Under the pieces are notes generated by a model. The model ran no database searches and was not told where the DNA came from. It saw only the letters and a list, made by a program, of their open reading frames with translations. Below, one piece after another: positions 23,849 to 32,480 of a stretch of 47,729 nucleotides of DNA (position 1 is the first letter of the stretch; each line of letters begins with the position of its first letter). The position numbers were made by a program, and so were the translations under genes. The stretch comes from an uncultured Clostridia bacterium (GTDB lineage: Bacteria > Bacillota > Clostridia > Christensenellales > Aristaeellaceae). Location of the stretch: NCBI GenBank assembly GCA_944333055.1, contig CALVKT010000054.1, forward strand, positions 1 through 47,729, in the 5' to 3' direction.

Positions 23849-25117
23849 TTACTTGATGTTCGCGTTCACGTTCTCGGTGTACACGGCGACCTCAGCGGTC
23901 ACGTCCCCGCCCGCGAAGATGCGCTGGAGCAGGTTCCACCACTCGGTGCGCTGGGCCGCCCAGCCCGGCGTGACCTGATAGATGTCGCCCAGGTACGGCA
24001 TGAACACGCCGTAGTCCGCGTATTCCGCCTTCTCGGTGCCGGTGTAGATGTCGCCGAAGGAGGCGCGCACCGGGAAGAAGCCGGTGGCATACACGCTCTT
24101 GGGGCCCTGCTGCGGATCGTCGCAGACGAAGCGGATGAATTCCTTGGCGGCCGCGACCTTCGCCTCGTCGCCGTTGTCAAACAGGCCGAAGCCCCAGATG
24201 CCGCCGTCGAGCACCGGCACGCCGTCGTCGGAGGGGAAGGCCATGGCCAGCGGCTCGATGCCCTCGGCGATGGTCGCCTTGTTGGAGGCGGCGGAGGAAG
24301 CGTTCCAGCAGAAGCAGGTGGCGGTGGTGCCGTTGCAGAACAGCGCGATCGCGTCGCCCGCGACGATGCCCGGGTCGGCGGTCAGGATGCCTTCATTGAC
24401 CATCTCCTGGAGCAGCGTCAGGCCCTTGATGCCCGCCTCGCTGCCGATGGTGTAGGCGGTGTGCTCCGCGTTGGCGAACTGCGCGCCGTAGAGGTTGTAC
24501 ACCAGCGCGCGGGTGCCCTGGTCGCCGCCCTGGCCGCCGCAGTAGACGATGCCGGAGAGATAGCCGGCGTCGGTCAGCGCCTTCATGGCGCTCCTGAACT
24601 GCTCGGTCGTCCAGGTGCGGTTCTCCTCGTCGATGTACTGAAGGGCGCCCGCCTTTTCAAACGCCGCGCGGTCGATGACCATGCAGTGCGTGGTCATGCA
24701 CAGCGGATAGAGGTAGAGCTTGCCGTCCGCGCCGGTGCAGGTGGCCTTGAGCGTCGCGCCCGCCGCCGCGATGTCCGCGCTGGATTCCTCGGTCCACAGG
24801 TCGCTCAGGTCCAGCATCTTGCCCGCCGCGCCCCAGTTGGCCACCAGGCGCTCCGGGCCTTCCATGATGATGTCCGGGGTGGTGCCCGCCTCGATGGCGG
24901 TGGTCACCTGATCGTCGCCGGAGGTGTAGTCAAGGTACTGCACGCTGACCTTGATGTCCGGGAACTTCTCGTTGAAGTTGGCGATGATGCCGTCCACGGT
25001 CTCGGCATCGGTCCAGTTGCCGATGGGATACGTCCACAGGGTGATCTCGGTCTGCGCCAGGGCGAAGGCCGGCACCAGCAGCGCCAGACAGAGCACGAGA
25101 GCAAACAGTTTCTTCAT
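23849..25117 (-). CDS. Extracellular solute-binding protein, family 1
   Basis: About 422 aa. It has a signal peptide (MKKLFALVLCLALLVPAFALAQ, no lipobox cysteine) and then a periplasmic-binding type II fold: ITLWTYPIGNWTDAETVDGIIANFNEKFPDIKVSVQYLDYTSGDDQVTTAIEAGTTPDIIMEG. It captures the sugar for the two permeases; sialic acid is inferred from context. The lack of a lipobox Cys is unusual for a Gram-positive binding protein; it may be anchored in another way. ATG 25117 lies 9 nt after AGGAGG; ATG 25126 is directly adjacent to it and less likely. Confidence 0.88.
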   Translation of the reverse strand: MKKLFALVLCLALLVPAFALAQTEITLWTYPIGNWTDAETVDGIIANFNEKFPDIKVSVQYLDYTSGDDQVTTAIEAGTTPDIIMEGPERLVANWGAAGKMLDLSDLWTEESSADIAAAGATLKATCTGADGKLYLYPLCMTTHCMVIDRAAFEKAGALQYIDEENRTWTTEQFRSAMKALTDAGYLSGIVYCGGQGGDQGTRALVYNLYGAQFANAEHTAYTIGSEAGIKGLTLLQEMVNEGILTADPGIVAGDAIALFCNGTTATCFCWNASSAASNKATIAEGIEPLAMAFPSDDGVPVLDGGIWGFGLFDNGDEAKVAAAKEFIRFVCDDPQQGPKSVYATGFFPVRASFGDIYTGTEKAEYADYGVFMPYLGDIYQVTPGWAAQRTEWWNLLQRIFAGGDVTAEVAVYTENVNANIK

Positions 25118-25173
25118 GCGATACATCCTCCTCTTGATGGGTTTTGCGGCGCGAGCAGCCGCTTGCTGGCTTA

Positions 25174-25202
25174 AATGTACTACAAACTGGTAAAGATGTC
25201 AA
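25174..25202 (-). promoter_or_regulatory. Promoter of the transporter-nanA operon
   Basis: Minus strand TTGACA (25202-25197), a 17-bp spacer, TACATT (25179-25174). The spacer end and -10 contain TGTA-G-TACA, a palindrome sharing the TGTA half-sites of the operator at 20856-20873, so common control is likely. Confidence 0.7.
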
Positions 25203-25275
25203 CACATTTATGGAAAAATTTTAAAAAAGTAGCGCAAAGTTTCCAAAATAAAGCCGACCTTGTCGGGAAATATGA

Positions 25276-25304
25276 TTGACAGGCCGGGCGGGGGCGACTA
25301 TAAT
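25276..25304 (+). promoter_or_regulatory. Promoter of the regulator-nanE operon
   Basis: TTGACA (25276-25281), a 17-bp spacer and a perfect TATAAT (25299-25304). It is divergent from the promoter at 25174-25202, with about 75 bp between the two -35 boxes. Confidence 0.85.
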
Positions 25305-25348
25305 AAATGTGCAAATATCATACAAAGTTGAACGTGTCGAGGTGGAGG

Positions 25349-26050
25349 ATGAGAGCAATCAAAAAAGAGGACAAACTCTACATTCAGACGTTCCGGGAGA
25401 TTCGCAGCTATATCATCCGCAACGGCCTGAAGCCCGGCGATCTGCTGCCCACGGAGATGGAGATGTGCCAGACGCTGGGCGTCTCGCGCAACGTGCTGCG
25501 CGAGGCGATCAAGAGCATGGAACTGATGGGCATGGTGCAGGCCTGTCCGGGGCGGGGCACGGCGGTCAGGGAGTTCAGCATGGACTTCGTGTTCCAGAAC
25601 GTGCTGTTTTTCAACGTGGCCGGCGAGGACAAGCCGGTGCACGAGATGTTCGGTATCCGTCGGATGCTGGAGCTGAGCTACATGCGCCAGGCGTTTTACG
25701 CGCTGGAGAGCACGGACGTGGAGAAGATGCGCGACTGCGTGCGCCGCATGCACGAGAGCGCGCGCGACGACCTCGCCTTCACCCGCGCGGACCGCGACTT
25801 TCACACGGCGCTCTTCCGCCCGCTGGGCAACAGCGTGCTCGACTCGCTGATGGACGCCATCTGGGCGGTGGACGAGGGCTTTGAGCTGGAGAAGAAATCG
25901 CCGCACCTGGCCAGCTCCATCCCCAAGCACGAGGCCATCGTGGAGGCGCTTGAGGCCTACGATTATCGCGCCTTCGCCCGCGCGATGGAGGTGCATTTCT
26001 CCTCCGGCAAGTATCTCAAGGCCGATTCCTTTGAAGAATACGACTCATGA
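25349..26050 (+). CDS. FCD/GntR regulator of the sialic acid locus
   Basis: 233 aa. The winged helix is at residues 8-70 (LPTEMEMCQTLGVSRNVLREAIKSMELMGMV, then GRGTAV); the FCD domain follows with RADRDFHTALFRPLGN and KHEAIVEALEAYDY metal/ligand residues. It is placed between the two divergent nan arms, so a NanR-like repressor sensing a sialic acid intermediate is the natural inference. ATG 25349 is chosen over the upstream in-frame ATG 25307, which would lie before the likely transcription start. Confidence 0.87.
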   Translation: MRAIKKEDKLYIQTFREIRSYIIRNGLKPGDLLPTEMEMCQTLGVSRNVLREAIKSMELMGMVQACPGRGTAVREFSMDFVFQNVLFFNVAGEDKPVHEMFGIRRMLELSYMRQAFYALESTDVEKMRDCVRRMHESARDDLAFTRADRDFHTALFRPLGNSVLDSLMDAIWAVDEGFELEKKSPHLASSIPKHEAIVEALEAYDYRAFARAMEVHFSSGKYLKADSFEEYDS

Positions 26051-26065
26051 CGCAGGAGGGCAATC

Positions 26066-26773
26066 ATGACGAAACAGGAACTCTTTGATCTGATCCGGGG
26101 GACGATCGTCGTGTCCTGTCAGGCGACGCCCGGCGAACCCCTGTACATGAAGGATCAGTCCGTCATGTATCTGATGGCGCGCGCGGCCAGGATGGCAGGC
26201 GCGAAGATGATCCGCACCAGCTCCGCGCGCGACATCCGCGAGATCAAGGAGGAGACCGGCCTGCCGGTCATCGGCCTGATCAAGCGCGAATACCCCGGCT
26301 ACACGGGCCGCATCACGATGACCATGCGCGAGGTGGACGAGTGCATGGATGCCATGGCCGACATCGTCTCCATCGACTGCACGTTCAATCCGCGCGGCGA
26401 CGGGCTGACGCCGGGCCAATTTCTCGGTCAGGTGAAGGAGAAGTACCCCAACATCATCATCATGGCCGACTGCGCGACGCTGGAGGAGGCCGTGGCCGCC
26501 TACGAGGCGGGCGCGGATCTGGTGGGCAGCACGATGAACGGCTACACGCCCCAGACGAAGGACTGCAAGGGCGAGCCGAATTACGCGCTGGTGCAGGACA
26601 TGGTCGCCGCGCTCCCCTGTCCCGTCATCGCCGAGGGCCGCGTGCACACGCCCGAACAGGCCAGAAAGATGCTGGAGATCGGCGCGTGGGCGGTCGTCGT
26701 GGGCGGCGCGATCACCCGGCCGCTGGAGATCGCCGGCCGCTTCATGGCCGCCGTGAAGGACTTTCACGCATGA
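26066..26773 (+). CDS. nanE: N-acetylmannosamine-6-phosphate 2-epimerase
   Basis: 235 aa TIM barrel that converts ManNAc-6-P to GlcNAc-6-P. Typical NanE motifs: TIVVSCQATPGEPLY at the start, LPVIGLIKREYPG, DIVSIDCTFNPRGDG, IIIMADCATLEEA, GADLVGSTMNGYT and PVIAEGRVHTPEQA. GCAGGAGGG precedes the ATG. The stop overlaps the next ATG as ATGA. Confidence 0.95.
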   Translation: MTKQELFDLIRGTIVVSCQATPGEPLYMKDQSVMYLMARAARMAGAKMIRTSSARDIREIKEETGLPVIGLIKREYPGYTGRITMTMREVDECMDAMADIVSIDCTFNPRGDGLTPGQFLGQVKEKYPNIIIMADCATLEEAVAAYEAGADLVGSTMNGYTPQTKDCKGEPNYALVQDMVAALPCPVIAEGRVHTPEQARKMLEIGAWAVVVGGAITRPLEIAGRFMAAVKDFHA

Positions 26774-27696
26774 TTCTGGCCGTTGACATCGGCGGCACCG
26801 CCGTCAAGCTGGGCCTCGTCGACCGCGCGGGCGTCATCCACGCGCGCCATGAGGAGAGCGTCTGTTTTGATCAATACCGCACGCCGGTGATGACGACCGT
26901 CATCCGCGCGTCGCAGGCGTTTCTGGCGCGCACGGGCGCGCAGATCGAGGGCGTGGGCGTGTCGGCCACCGGACAGATCGACGACCGCGCGGGCGCGGTC
27001 ATCGGCACGAACGGCACGATTCCGGGCTACGAGGGCGCACAGATCGCGCGCGACATGCGCAAAGCGCTGCGCGTGCCCGTCTACGCGCTCAACGACGCGA
27101 ACGCCGCGGCGCTGGGCGAGTGCTTCGCCGGGCGCGGCCGGGGCATGGCGCACGTGATCATGGTCACGCTGGGCACGGGCGTGGGCGGCGGCATCGTGCT
27201 GGGCGGAAAGGTGTTCGGCGGCGCGCGCGGCATCGCCGGGGAGCTGGGCCACTTCACGCTCTATCAGGACGGGGAACCCTGCGCCTGCGGCAAGCGCGGC
27301 TGTCTGGAGCGCTACGCCTCGACCTCGGCGCTCGTGCGCCGCGCGCGGGCGGCCACGGGCGAGGCGGAGATGAACGGGCGCATCGTCTTTGCGCGCGCCG
27401 CGCAGGGCGATGCGGCGATGCAGGCGGTGCTCGATGCGTGGATTGCGGACATCGCCGCGGGCATTTCCGGCCTCGTGCACATCTTCAACCCGCAGATGGT
27501 GCTCATCGGCGGCGGCGTCAGCGCGCAGGAGGCGCTGCTCATCAAGCCGCTTCGCGCGCGCGTGCTCGCCGGCGTGATGCCGCGCTTTGCCGAGGGCCTG
27601 CGCATCGAGGCGGCCATGCTGGGCAACGACGCGGGCATGATCGGCGCGGCCAGGTTCTATCTGGACCGCAGCGCAGAGGAGGCGCAACATGAATAA
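26770..27696 (+). CDS. nanK: ROK family sugar kinase, probable N-acetylmannosamine kinase
   Basis: 308 aa. The ATP-binding DIGGTAVKLGLV, catalytic-region NDANAAALGE, GTGVGGGIVLGGK, GELGHFTL and the ROK zinc motif CACGKRGCLE are present. Translational coupling to nanE and the presence of nanA make ManNAc the best substrate guess. A second ROK gene overlaps it, so the assignment between the two is uncertain. Confidence 0.85.
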   Translation: MILAVDIGGTAVKLGLVDRAGVIHARHEESVCFDQYRTPVMTTVIRASQAFLARTGAQIEGVGVSATGQIDDRAGAVIGTNGTIPGYEGAQIARDMRKALRVPVYALNDANAAALGECFAGRGRGMAHVIMVTLGTGVGGGIVLGGKVFGGARGIAGELGHFTLYQDGEPCACGKRGCLERYASTSALVRRARAATGEAEMNGRIVFARAAQGDAAMQAVLDAWIADIAAGISGLVHIFNPQMVLIGGGVSAQEALLIKPLRARVLAGVMPRFAEGLRIEAAMLGNDAGMIGAARFYLDRSAEEAQHE

Positions 27697-28627
27697 GTAC
27701 ATCTTCGGCGTCGACATCGGCGGCACGGCCACCAAGCTCGGCGCGTTTTCCCTCGACGGGCAGCTCCTGTGCAAGTGGGAGATCCCGACGGACACCGGCG
27801 GAGGCGGCGGCAGGATCATGCCCAACATCGCGCGGGAGATCGTGCGCTACGCGGGCGACACGCGCAGCGTCGCCGCCGCAGGCGTGGGCGTGCCGGGCCC
27901 GGTGCGCCGGGACGGCTACGTGCGCCGCTGCGTGAACCTGGGCTGGGGCAATTTCAACCCCGCGCGCGACCTGTCCGCGCATCTGGAGGGCGTGCCGGTG
28001 TTCGCGGGCAACGATGCGAACGTGGCCGCCATGGGCGAATACTGGAAGGGCGGCGGCCGGGGCGCGCGAAGCCTCGTGTTCGTGACGCTGGGCACGGGCG
28101 TGGGCGGCGGCATCGTCATCGACGGGCACATGGTCTACGGCAGCACGGGGCTGGGCGGGGAGATCGGCCACATCGTCGTCAACCCGCAGGAGACCGTGCC
28201 CTGCAACTGCGGCCAGTACGGCTGTCTGGATCAGACGGCCTCGGCGACGGGCGTGGTGCGCCACGCGCAGCGCATCCTCGCGGCGAGCGACGCGCCCAGC
28301 GCGCTGCGGGCGATGGAGAATTTCACTGCGCGCGACGTGTTCGACGCGGCGAAGGACGGCGACGCGCCGGCCTATGAGGCCGTCGATACGTGCATGGGCT
28401 ATCTGGGCAGGGCGCTGGCGATGCTCACCCACATCCTCGATCCGGATGTGTACATCATCGGCGGCGGCGTGTCGAAGGCCGGCACGTTCCTGACGGACAT
28501 CGTGCGCAGGCATTATGAGCGGTACGCGGTGCTCTCCGAGCAGAAGGCGCAGGTCGCTTTGGCGACATTGGGCAGCGACGCGGGCATCTACGGCGCGGCG
28601 AAGCTCGCTCTGGACGCCGTGCGCTGA
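27689..28627 (+). CDS. ROK family kinase, glucokinase-like
   Basis: 312 aa with FGVDIGGTATKLGAF, GNDANVAAMGEYWKGG, GTGVGGGIVIDG, GEIGHIVV and the zinc motif CNCGQYGCLD. It resembles clostridial glucokinases more than the preceding paralogue does (the ARSLVFVTLGTGVGGG context). It overlaps that gene by 8 bp. It may phosphorylate glucose, GlcNAc or ManNAc; sequence alone does not decide. Confidence 0.85.
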   Translation: MNKYIFGVDIGGTATKLGAFSLDGQLLCKWEIPTDTGGGGGRIMPNIAREIVRYAGDTRSVAAAGVGVPGPVRRDGYVRRCVNLGWGNFNPARDLSAHLEGVPVFAGNDANVAAMGEYWKGGGRGARSLVFVTLGTGVGGGIVIDGHMVYGSTGLGGEIGHIVVNPQETVPCNCGQYGCLDQTASATGVVRHAQRILAASDAPSALRAMENFTARDVFDAAKDGDAPAYEAVDTCMGYLGRALAMLTHILDPDVYIIGGGVSKAGTFLTDIVRRHYERYAVLSEQKAQVALATLGSDAGIYGAAKLALDAVR

Positions 28628-28629
28628 CC

Positions 28630-28745
28630 TTCTTCAAACCGCCGCGAAGCGAAGTGGGGGTGCAGGGGCATCATGCCCCTGCCGGGGTTTGGGGCGGCGC
28701 CCCAAGCAGGTCCGGGCGGCAGCCCGGCGTTCCCCCGTCGCGCAG
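28630..28745 (+). repeat. GC-rich stem-loop intergenic repeat (clearest copy)
   Basis: CTTCAAACCGCCGCGAAGCGAAG (28632-28654), then GCAGGGGCA-TCA-TGCCCCTGC (28662-28682), TTGGGGCGGCGCCCCAA (28689-28705) and CCGGGC-GGCA-GCCCGG (28712-28727). The layout is the same as the minus-strand copy at 11337-11440. From 28745 to 28909 nothing convincing is coded. Confidence 0.82.
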
Positions 28746-28908
28746 CGAACGAAAAGGATTTCAGAAAGCGATCTGCGCGCCTGCGGCGCGCAGTAGCGCC
28801 CCGCGGCCGGGGTGCGGAGCCGCGAGGAAACGATGCGCGCAGTTTTGCGGCAAAGCGCCCATCCAAGTCATGACCGACGAAACCTGGCGCGGGCGCGTCA
28901 TACTCACG

Positions 28909-29070
28909 CTTGATGAAAACGGCTGATCAGAACCGCAATGGTCGTTACGCTCCGCTGCGGTTCCCGCCGCTTACGCCGTGATCATAGAAGACGTGCCGCC
29001 CTGAAACCGGGATTTCATCCCTCAAACGCCCTTCTTCGCTTCGCGCTGCATTTGACCTTTATCAGAAATC
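28909..29070 (-). repeat. 160-bp repeat, inverted relative to 37683-37836
   Basis: Nearly identical to the reverse complement of 37683-37836 over the whole length, from CTTGATGAAAACGGCT to the ATCNGAAATC end. The main difference is a 10-bp insertion here after GGTCG. It contains the AACCGCA/TGCGGTT and GGGAT/ATCCC stem-loops and the GCGAAGCGAAG core. Confidence 0.88.
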
Positions 29071-29155
29071 GGTATCAATTTTCCGGCAGCGCCTTTGCAC
29101 CGGGAGGAAGGAGAGCGGGCGCAAATCACCTTCATCATCAAAGAAACGAAAACAC

Positions 29156-29185
29156 GACGCCCGGAAGGCAGACCCTCCGGGCGTC
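29156..29185 (-). terminator. Terminator of fhs
   Basis: GACGCCCGG and CCGGGCGTC arms (plus AGG/CCT) form a long stem; on the minus strand TTTTCGTTT follows. It lies about 125 bp after the fhs stop, with a stem-loop repeat between. Confidence 0.6.
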
Positions 29186-29214
29186 GCGTCGTATATGTGG
29201 TGGACTGTCCGCGC

Positions 29215-29295
29215 TTTGCCGGTTTGAAGACGCTGGGGCTGCCGCCCCGGACACGGTGAGGGGCTTCGCCCCTTGCTCGCTTTGCGGCGTGCCAC
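29215..29295 (-). repeat. GC-rich stem-loop intergenic repeat next to the fhs 3' end
   Basis: Minus-strand order: a GC-rich start with CGCAAAGCGAG (a variant of GCGAAGCGAAG), AGGGGCGAAGCCCCT (29273-29259), GGGGC-GGCA-GCCCC (29248-29235), then CTTCAAACCGGCAAAGCG. Confidence 0.65.
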
Positions 29296-29308
29296 CGAAG
29301 CGCCGTGA

Positions 29309-30985
29309 TCAGAAGAGCCCCACGATCCGGCCGTCGTCCGTCACGTCGATCTTCTCCGCCGCCGGGACTTTCGGCAGACCCGGCATCGTCATGATGTCGC
29401 CCGTCAGCGCGACGATGAAGCCCGCGCCCGCGCAGACCTTGAGGTTGCGCACGGTGACGGTGAAGCCCTCCGGCGCGCCCAGCAGCTTCGGATCGTCCGA
29501 GAAGGAATACTGCGTCTTGGCCATGCAGATCGGATAATCGCCAAAGCCCAGCCCGGCGAGCTGCTGCGCCTGCTTCTTCGCGCCCGGCGTCAGCGTCACG
29601 CCCGCGCCGCCGTACACGTTTTTGACGATCGCGTCGAGCTTCTGCTCGATGCCCGTCTCCAGCTCGTAGGCGTGGCGGAAGTGGTTTTCGGCCGTCTCGC
29701 ACAGGCGGATGACCTCGCCGGCCAGCGCCATGCCGCCTTCGCCGCCCTTGCCCCAGACCTCGGAGAGCGCCACGTTCACGCCCAGCGCGCGGCACTTCTC
29801 CTCTACCAGCGCCAGCTCCGCCTGCGTGTCCGTCGGGAACCGGTTGACCGCCACCACGCACGGCAGGCCGAACGTCTCCCTGATCGTGCGCACGTGGCGC
29901 AGCAGGTTGGGCAGCCCGCGCTCCAGCGCGGCGAGGTTCTCCGTGCCCAGCTCCGCCTTCGCCGCGCCGCCGTGATGCTTGAGCGCGCGCACAGTCGCCA
30001 CCACCACGACCGCCGACGGCGTCAGCCCGGCCATGCGGCACTTGATGTCGAGAAATTTCTCCGCGCCCAGATCCGCGCCGAAGCCCGCCTCCGTCACGCA
30101 GTATTCGCCCAGGCGCATCGCCATGCGCGTGGCCATGATCGAGTTGCAGCCGTGGGCGATGTTGGCAAACGGCCCGCCGTGGATGAACGCGGGCGTGCCC
30201 TCCAGCGTCTGCACGAGGTTCGGCTTGATCGCGTCCTTGAGCAGCGCGGTCATCGCGCCGGCGGCCTTGAGGTCGCCCGCCGTCACCGGCTTGTCGTCGT
30301 AAGTGTAGCCCACGATGATGCGCGAGAGGCGCGCCTTGAGGTCGGCGACGCTCGTGGCCAGGCAGAACACCGCCATCACCTCGCTGGCGACCGTGATGTC
30401 AAAGCCGTCCTCGCGCGGCACGCCCTGCATCCGGCCGCCCAGGCCGTCCACGATGTTGCGGAGCTGGCGGTCGTTCATGTCCACGCAGCGCTTCCAGGTG
30501 ATCTTCTTGACGTCGATGCCCAGCGCATTGCCCTGCTGAATGTGGTTGTCGAGCATCGCGGCCAGCAGGTTGTTCGCCGCGCCGATGGCGTGAAAGTCGC
30601 CGGTGAAGTGCAGGTTGATGTCCTCCATCGGGACGACCTGCGCGTAGCCGCCGCCCGCCGCGCCGCCCTTCACGCCGAAGACCGGCCCCAGGCTCGGCTC
30701 GCGCAGCGCGAGCACCGCGCGCTTGCCCATCCGGCGCAGCCCGTCGGCCAGGCCCACGGAGGTGGTCGTCTTGCCCTCGCCCGCCGGCGTCGGCGTGATC
30801 GCCGTCACCAGCACCAGCTTGCCGTCCCGGCCGCCCTCGCCATGCAGCGCGCGGGGGTTCACCTTCGCCTTGTAGCGGCCGTACAGCTCCAGATCGTCCT
30901 CCTGCACGCCCGCCGCCTTCGCGATCTCGCGGATGTCCTTCATCTGACAGGCCTGCGCAATCTCGATGTCGCTCAAATACGCCAT
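29309..30985 (-). CDS. fhs: Formate-tetrahydrofolate ligase
   Basis: 558 aa, normal length. It joins formate and THF to 10-formyl-THF using ATP. Seen: the P-loop [18 protein letters not shown] near residues 63-80, [36 protein letters not shown], and the late [26 protein letters not shown] sets the start at 30985. Expression is governed by the ZTP riboswitch upstream. The divergent serine genes make serine-derived one-carbon units a linked pathway. Confidence 0.97.
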   Translation of the reverse strand: MAYLSDIEIAQACQMKDIREIAKAAGVQEDDLELYGRYKAKVNPRALHGEGGRDGKLVLVTAITPTPAGEGKTTTSVGLADGLRRMGKRAVLALREPSLGPVFGVKGGAAGGGYAQVVPMEDINLHFTGDFHAIGAANNLLAAMLDNHIQQGNALGIDVKKITWKRCVDMNDRQLRNIVDGLGGRMQGVPREDGFDITVASEVMAVFCLATSVADLKARLSRIIVGYTYDDKPVTAGDLKAAGAMTALLKDAIKPNLVQTLEGTPAFIHGGPFANIAHGCNSIMATRMAMRLGEYCVTEAGFGADLGAEKFLDIKCRMAGLTPSAVVVVATVRALKHHGGAAKAELGTENLAALERGLPNLLRHVRTIRETFGLPCVVAVNRFPTDTQAELALVEEKCRALGVNVALSEVWGKGGEGGMALAGEVIRLCETAENHFRHAYELETGIEQKLDAIVKNVYGGAGVTLTPGAKKQAQQLAGLGFGDYPICMAKTQYSFSDDPKLLGAPEGFTVTVRNLKVCAGAGFIVALTGDIMTMPGLPKVPAAEKIDVTDDGRIVGLF

Positions 30986-31014
30986 AGTTCTCCTCCTTGT
31001 CCGTGCGCCCATGC

Positions 31015-31120
31015 AAAAAGGGCGCACCGATTTGATCAGTGCGCCCAGACGGTCGGCATTCAAGCGCTCGCGCGCCGCGGTACTTCCTGTGGTGCGGTCC
31101 ACTTCCGTCAGTCATACCGC
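31015..31120 (-). ncRNA. ZTP (pfl) riboswitch with terminator
   Basis: Minus strand: P1 GCGGTA...TACCGC, the conserved ATGACTGACGGAAG block, a TGG/CCA hairpin, CAGGAAG, a linker, then the P3 strand GCCGACCGTCTGGGC. The GGGC of P3 is also the start of a terminator, GGGCGCAC/GTGCGCCC (31046-31020), followed by TTTTT. Z nucleotides (ZTP/ZMP) signal 10-formyl-THF shortage, so ligand binding should allow fhs transcription. The gene downstream is a known ZTP regulon member. Confidence 0.9.
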
Positions 31121-31162
31121 TTTGACCGGCAGGGCGGAACACGCCGCTCCCGGCACACGCTG

Positions 31163-31192
31163 ATCATACCATGCCCCGCGCGCGGCCGTCAA
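31163..31192 (-). promoter_or_regulatory. Promoter of the riboswitch-fhs unit
   Basis: Minus strand TTGACG (31192-31187), an 18-bp spacer, TATGAT (31168-31163). Confidence 0.65.
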
Positions 31193-31198
31193 GAGGCA

Positions 31199-31242
31199 TT
31201 TCTTTGCCCTGTCGGGCGTATTTCTTTGCCCTGTCGGGCGTA
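31199..31242. repeat. Exact 22-bp tandem duplication
   Basis: Two identical units of TTTCTTTGCCCTGTCGGGCG plus TA, at 31199-31220 and 31221-31242, between the divergent fhs and serC promoters. Each unit has a small GCCC/GGGC inverted repeat. Confidence 0.9.
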
Positions 31243-31279
31243 TGTTGACAAAAAAAACACATAATTTTCCGAATCGCCG

Positions 31280-31366
31280 TTGAAATCCTTCTGTTTTTAT
31301 GGTAAGATAAGGAAAATATACCCTCAAAATGGCGTTTTGGAATTCCATTCCTGCATTTTTTGAGGG
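31280..31366 (+). promoter_or_regulatory. Promoter and leader hairpin of serC-serA
   Basis: TTGAAA (31280-31285), a 17-bp spacer, TAAGAT (31303-31308). The leader carries CCCTCAAAA (31321-31329) that can pair with TTTTGAGGG (31358-31366), just before the TAAGGAGG site. No known riboswitch class was recognised in it. Confidence 0.7.
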
Positions 31367-31389
31367 ACATCGTAAGGAGGCCTGTTTCA

Positions 31390-32460
31390 ATGAACCGTGT
31401 CTTCAATTTCGCGCCCGGCCCGTCCATGCTCGCGACCGAAGTGATCGAGAAGGTGCAAAAGGATTTGCTGTGTTACGGCAGTACGGGCATGTCCGTCATG
31501 GAGATGAGTCACCGATCGAAGATGTATCTGGAGATCTTCGACAAGGCCGTCGCCGATTTCAAGGACGTGATGGGCGTGCCGGAGGGCTACAAGGTGATGT
31601 TTTTGCAGGGCGGCGCGACGGCCATGTTCGCCGCCGTGGCGCTGAATCTGATGCAGGGCGGCAAGGCCGACTACATCGACTCCGGCAACTTCGCGCACAA
31701 CGCGCTGCTGGAAGCGCAGAAGTACGGCGAGGTGAACGTGGCGGGCTCCTCCCGCGCGGACAATTACGCGTATATCCCCGCCTACACGCTCTCCCCGGAC
31801 GCCAGGTACGTCCACATCACCACAAACAACACCATCTACGGCACCCGCTACGACCGTCTGCCGGAGACCGGCGACGTGCCGCTGGTGGCCGATATGTCCT
31901 CGAACATCCTCTCCGAGGTCTACGACGTGTCCAAATTCGGCGTCATCTACGCCGGGGCGCAGAAGAACGTGGGCCCGGCGGGCGTCGTCATCCTGGTCGT
32001 GCGCGAGGATCTGCTGGGCCATGAGCTGCCCATCACGCCGAAGGTCATGAGTTTCAAGAAGATGGCCGACGCGGACAGCATGCTCAACACGCCCAACTGC
32101 TTTGGCATCTACGTCGCGGGCCTGACCTTTGAATGGATCAAGGCGCAGGGCGGCGTGGCGGCCATCGAGAAGGTCAACATCGAGAAGGCGAAGCTGCTCT
32201 ACGACTGCCTCGACGAGAGCAAGCTCTTTCATGGCACCGCTGCGCCGCAGTACCGCAGCCGCATGAACGTGACGTTCGTCACCGGCGACGCGGACAAGGA
32301 CGCCGCGTTCGTCAAGGCCGCCGCCGCCAAAGGGCTGGTGAACCTCAAGGGCCACCGCACCGTCGGCGGCATGCGCGCGAGCATCTACAACGCCATGCCC
32401 ATGGAGGGCGTCAAGGCGCTGGTGGCGTTCATGCAGGACTTTGAGGCACACGACCGTTGA
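31390..32460 (+). CDS. serC: Phosphoserine aminotransferase
   Basis: 356 aa PLP enzyme that makes 3-phosphoserine from 3-phosphohydroxypyruvate. Landmarks: NFAPGPSML at the start, GTGMSVMEMSHRSK (written STGMSVMEMSHRS), LQGGATAMF, the PLP Asp in VADMSSN and the Schiff-base lysine in IYAGAQKNVGPAG. TAAGGAGG lies before the ATG. serA follows after 20 bp. Confidence 0.95.
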   Translation: MNRVFNFAPGPSMLATEVIEKVQKDLLCYGSTGMSVMEMSHRSKMYLEIFDKAVADFKDVMGVPEGYKVMFLQGGATAMFAAVALNLMQGGKADYIDSGNFAHNALLEAQKYGEVNVAGSSRADNYAYIPAYTLSPDARYVHITTNNTIYGTRYDRLPETGDVPLVADMSSNILSEVYDVSKFGVIYAGAQKNVGPAGVVILVVREDLLGHELPITPKVMSFKKMADADSMLNTPNCFGIYVAGLTFEWIKAQGGVAAIEKVNIEKAKLLYDCLDESKLFHGTAAPQYRSRMNVTFVTGDADKDAAFVKAAAAKGLVNLKGHRTVGGMRASIYNAMPMEGVKALVAFMQDFEAHDR

Positions 32461-32480
32461 GGCGAAAGGAGGACGCATCC

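Noticed and set aside
28870-28926. 18-codon ORF ending LTLDENG before the 160-bp repeat
   Set aside because: The matching sequence beside dnaA reads differently past the repeat edge, and the frame is not conserved between copies (TGA against TCA), so coding is unlikely.
29672-31264. 530-codon plus-strand open frame over fhs and its riboswitch
   Set aside because: Shadow of fhs; no ribosome binding site or family features.
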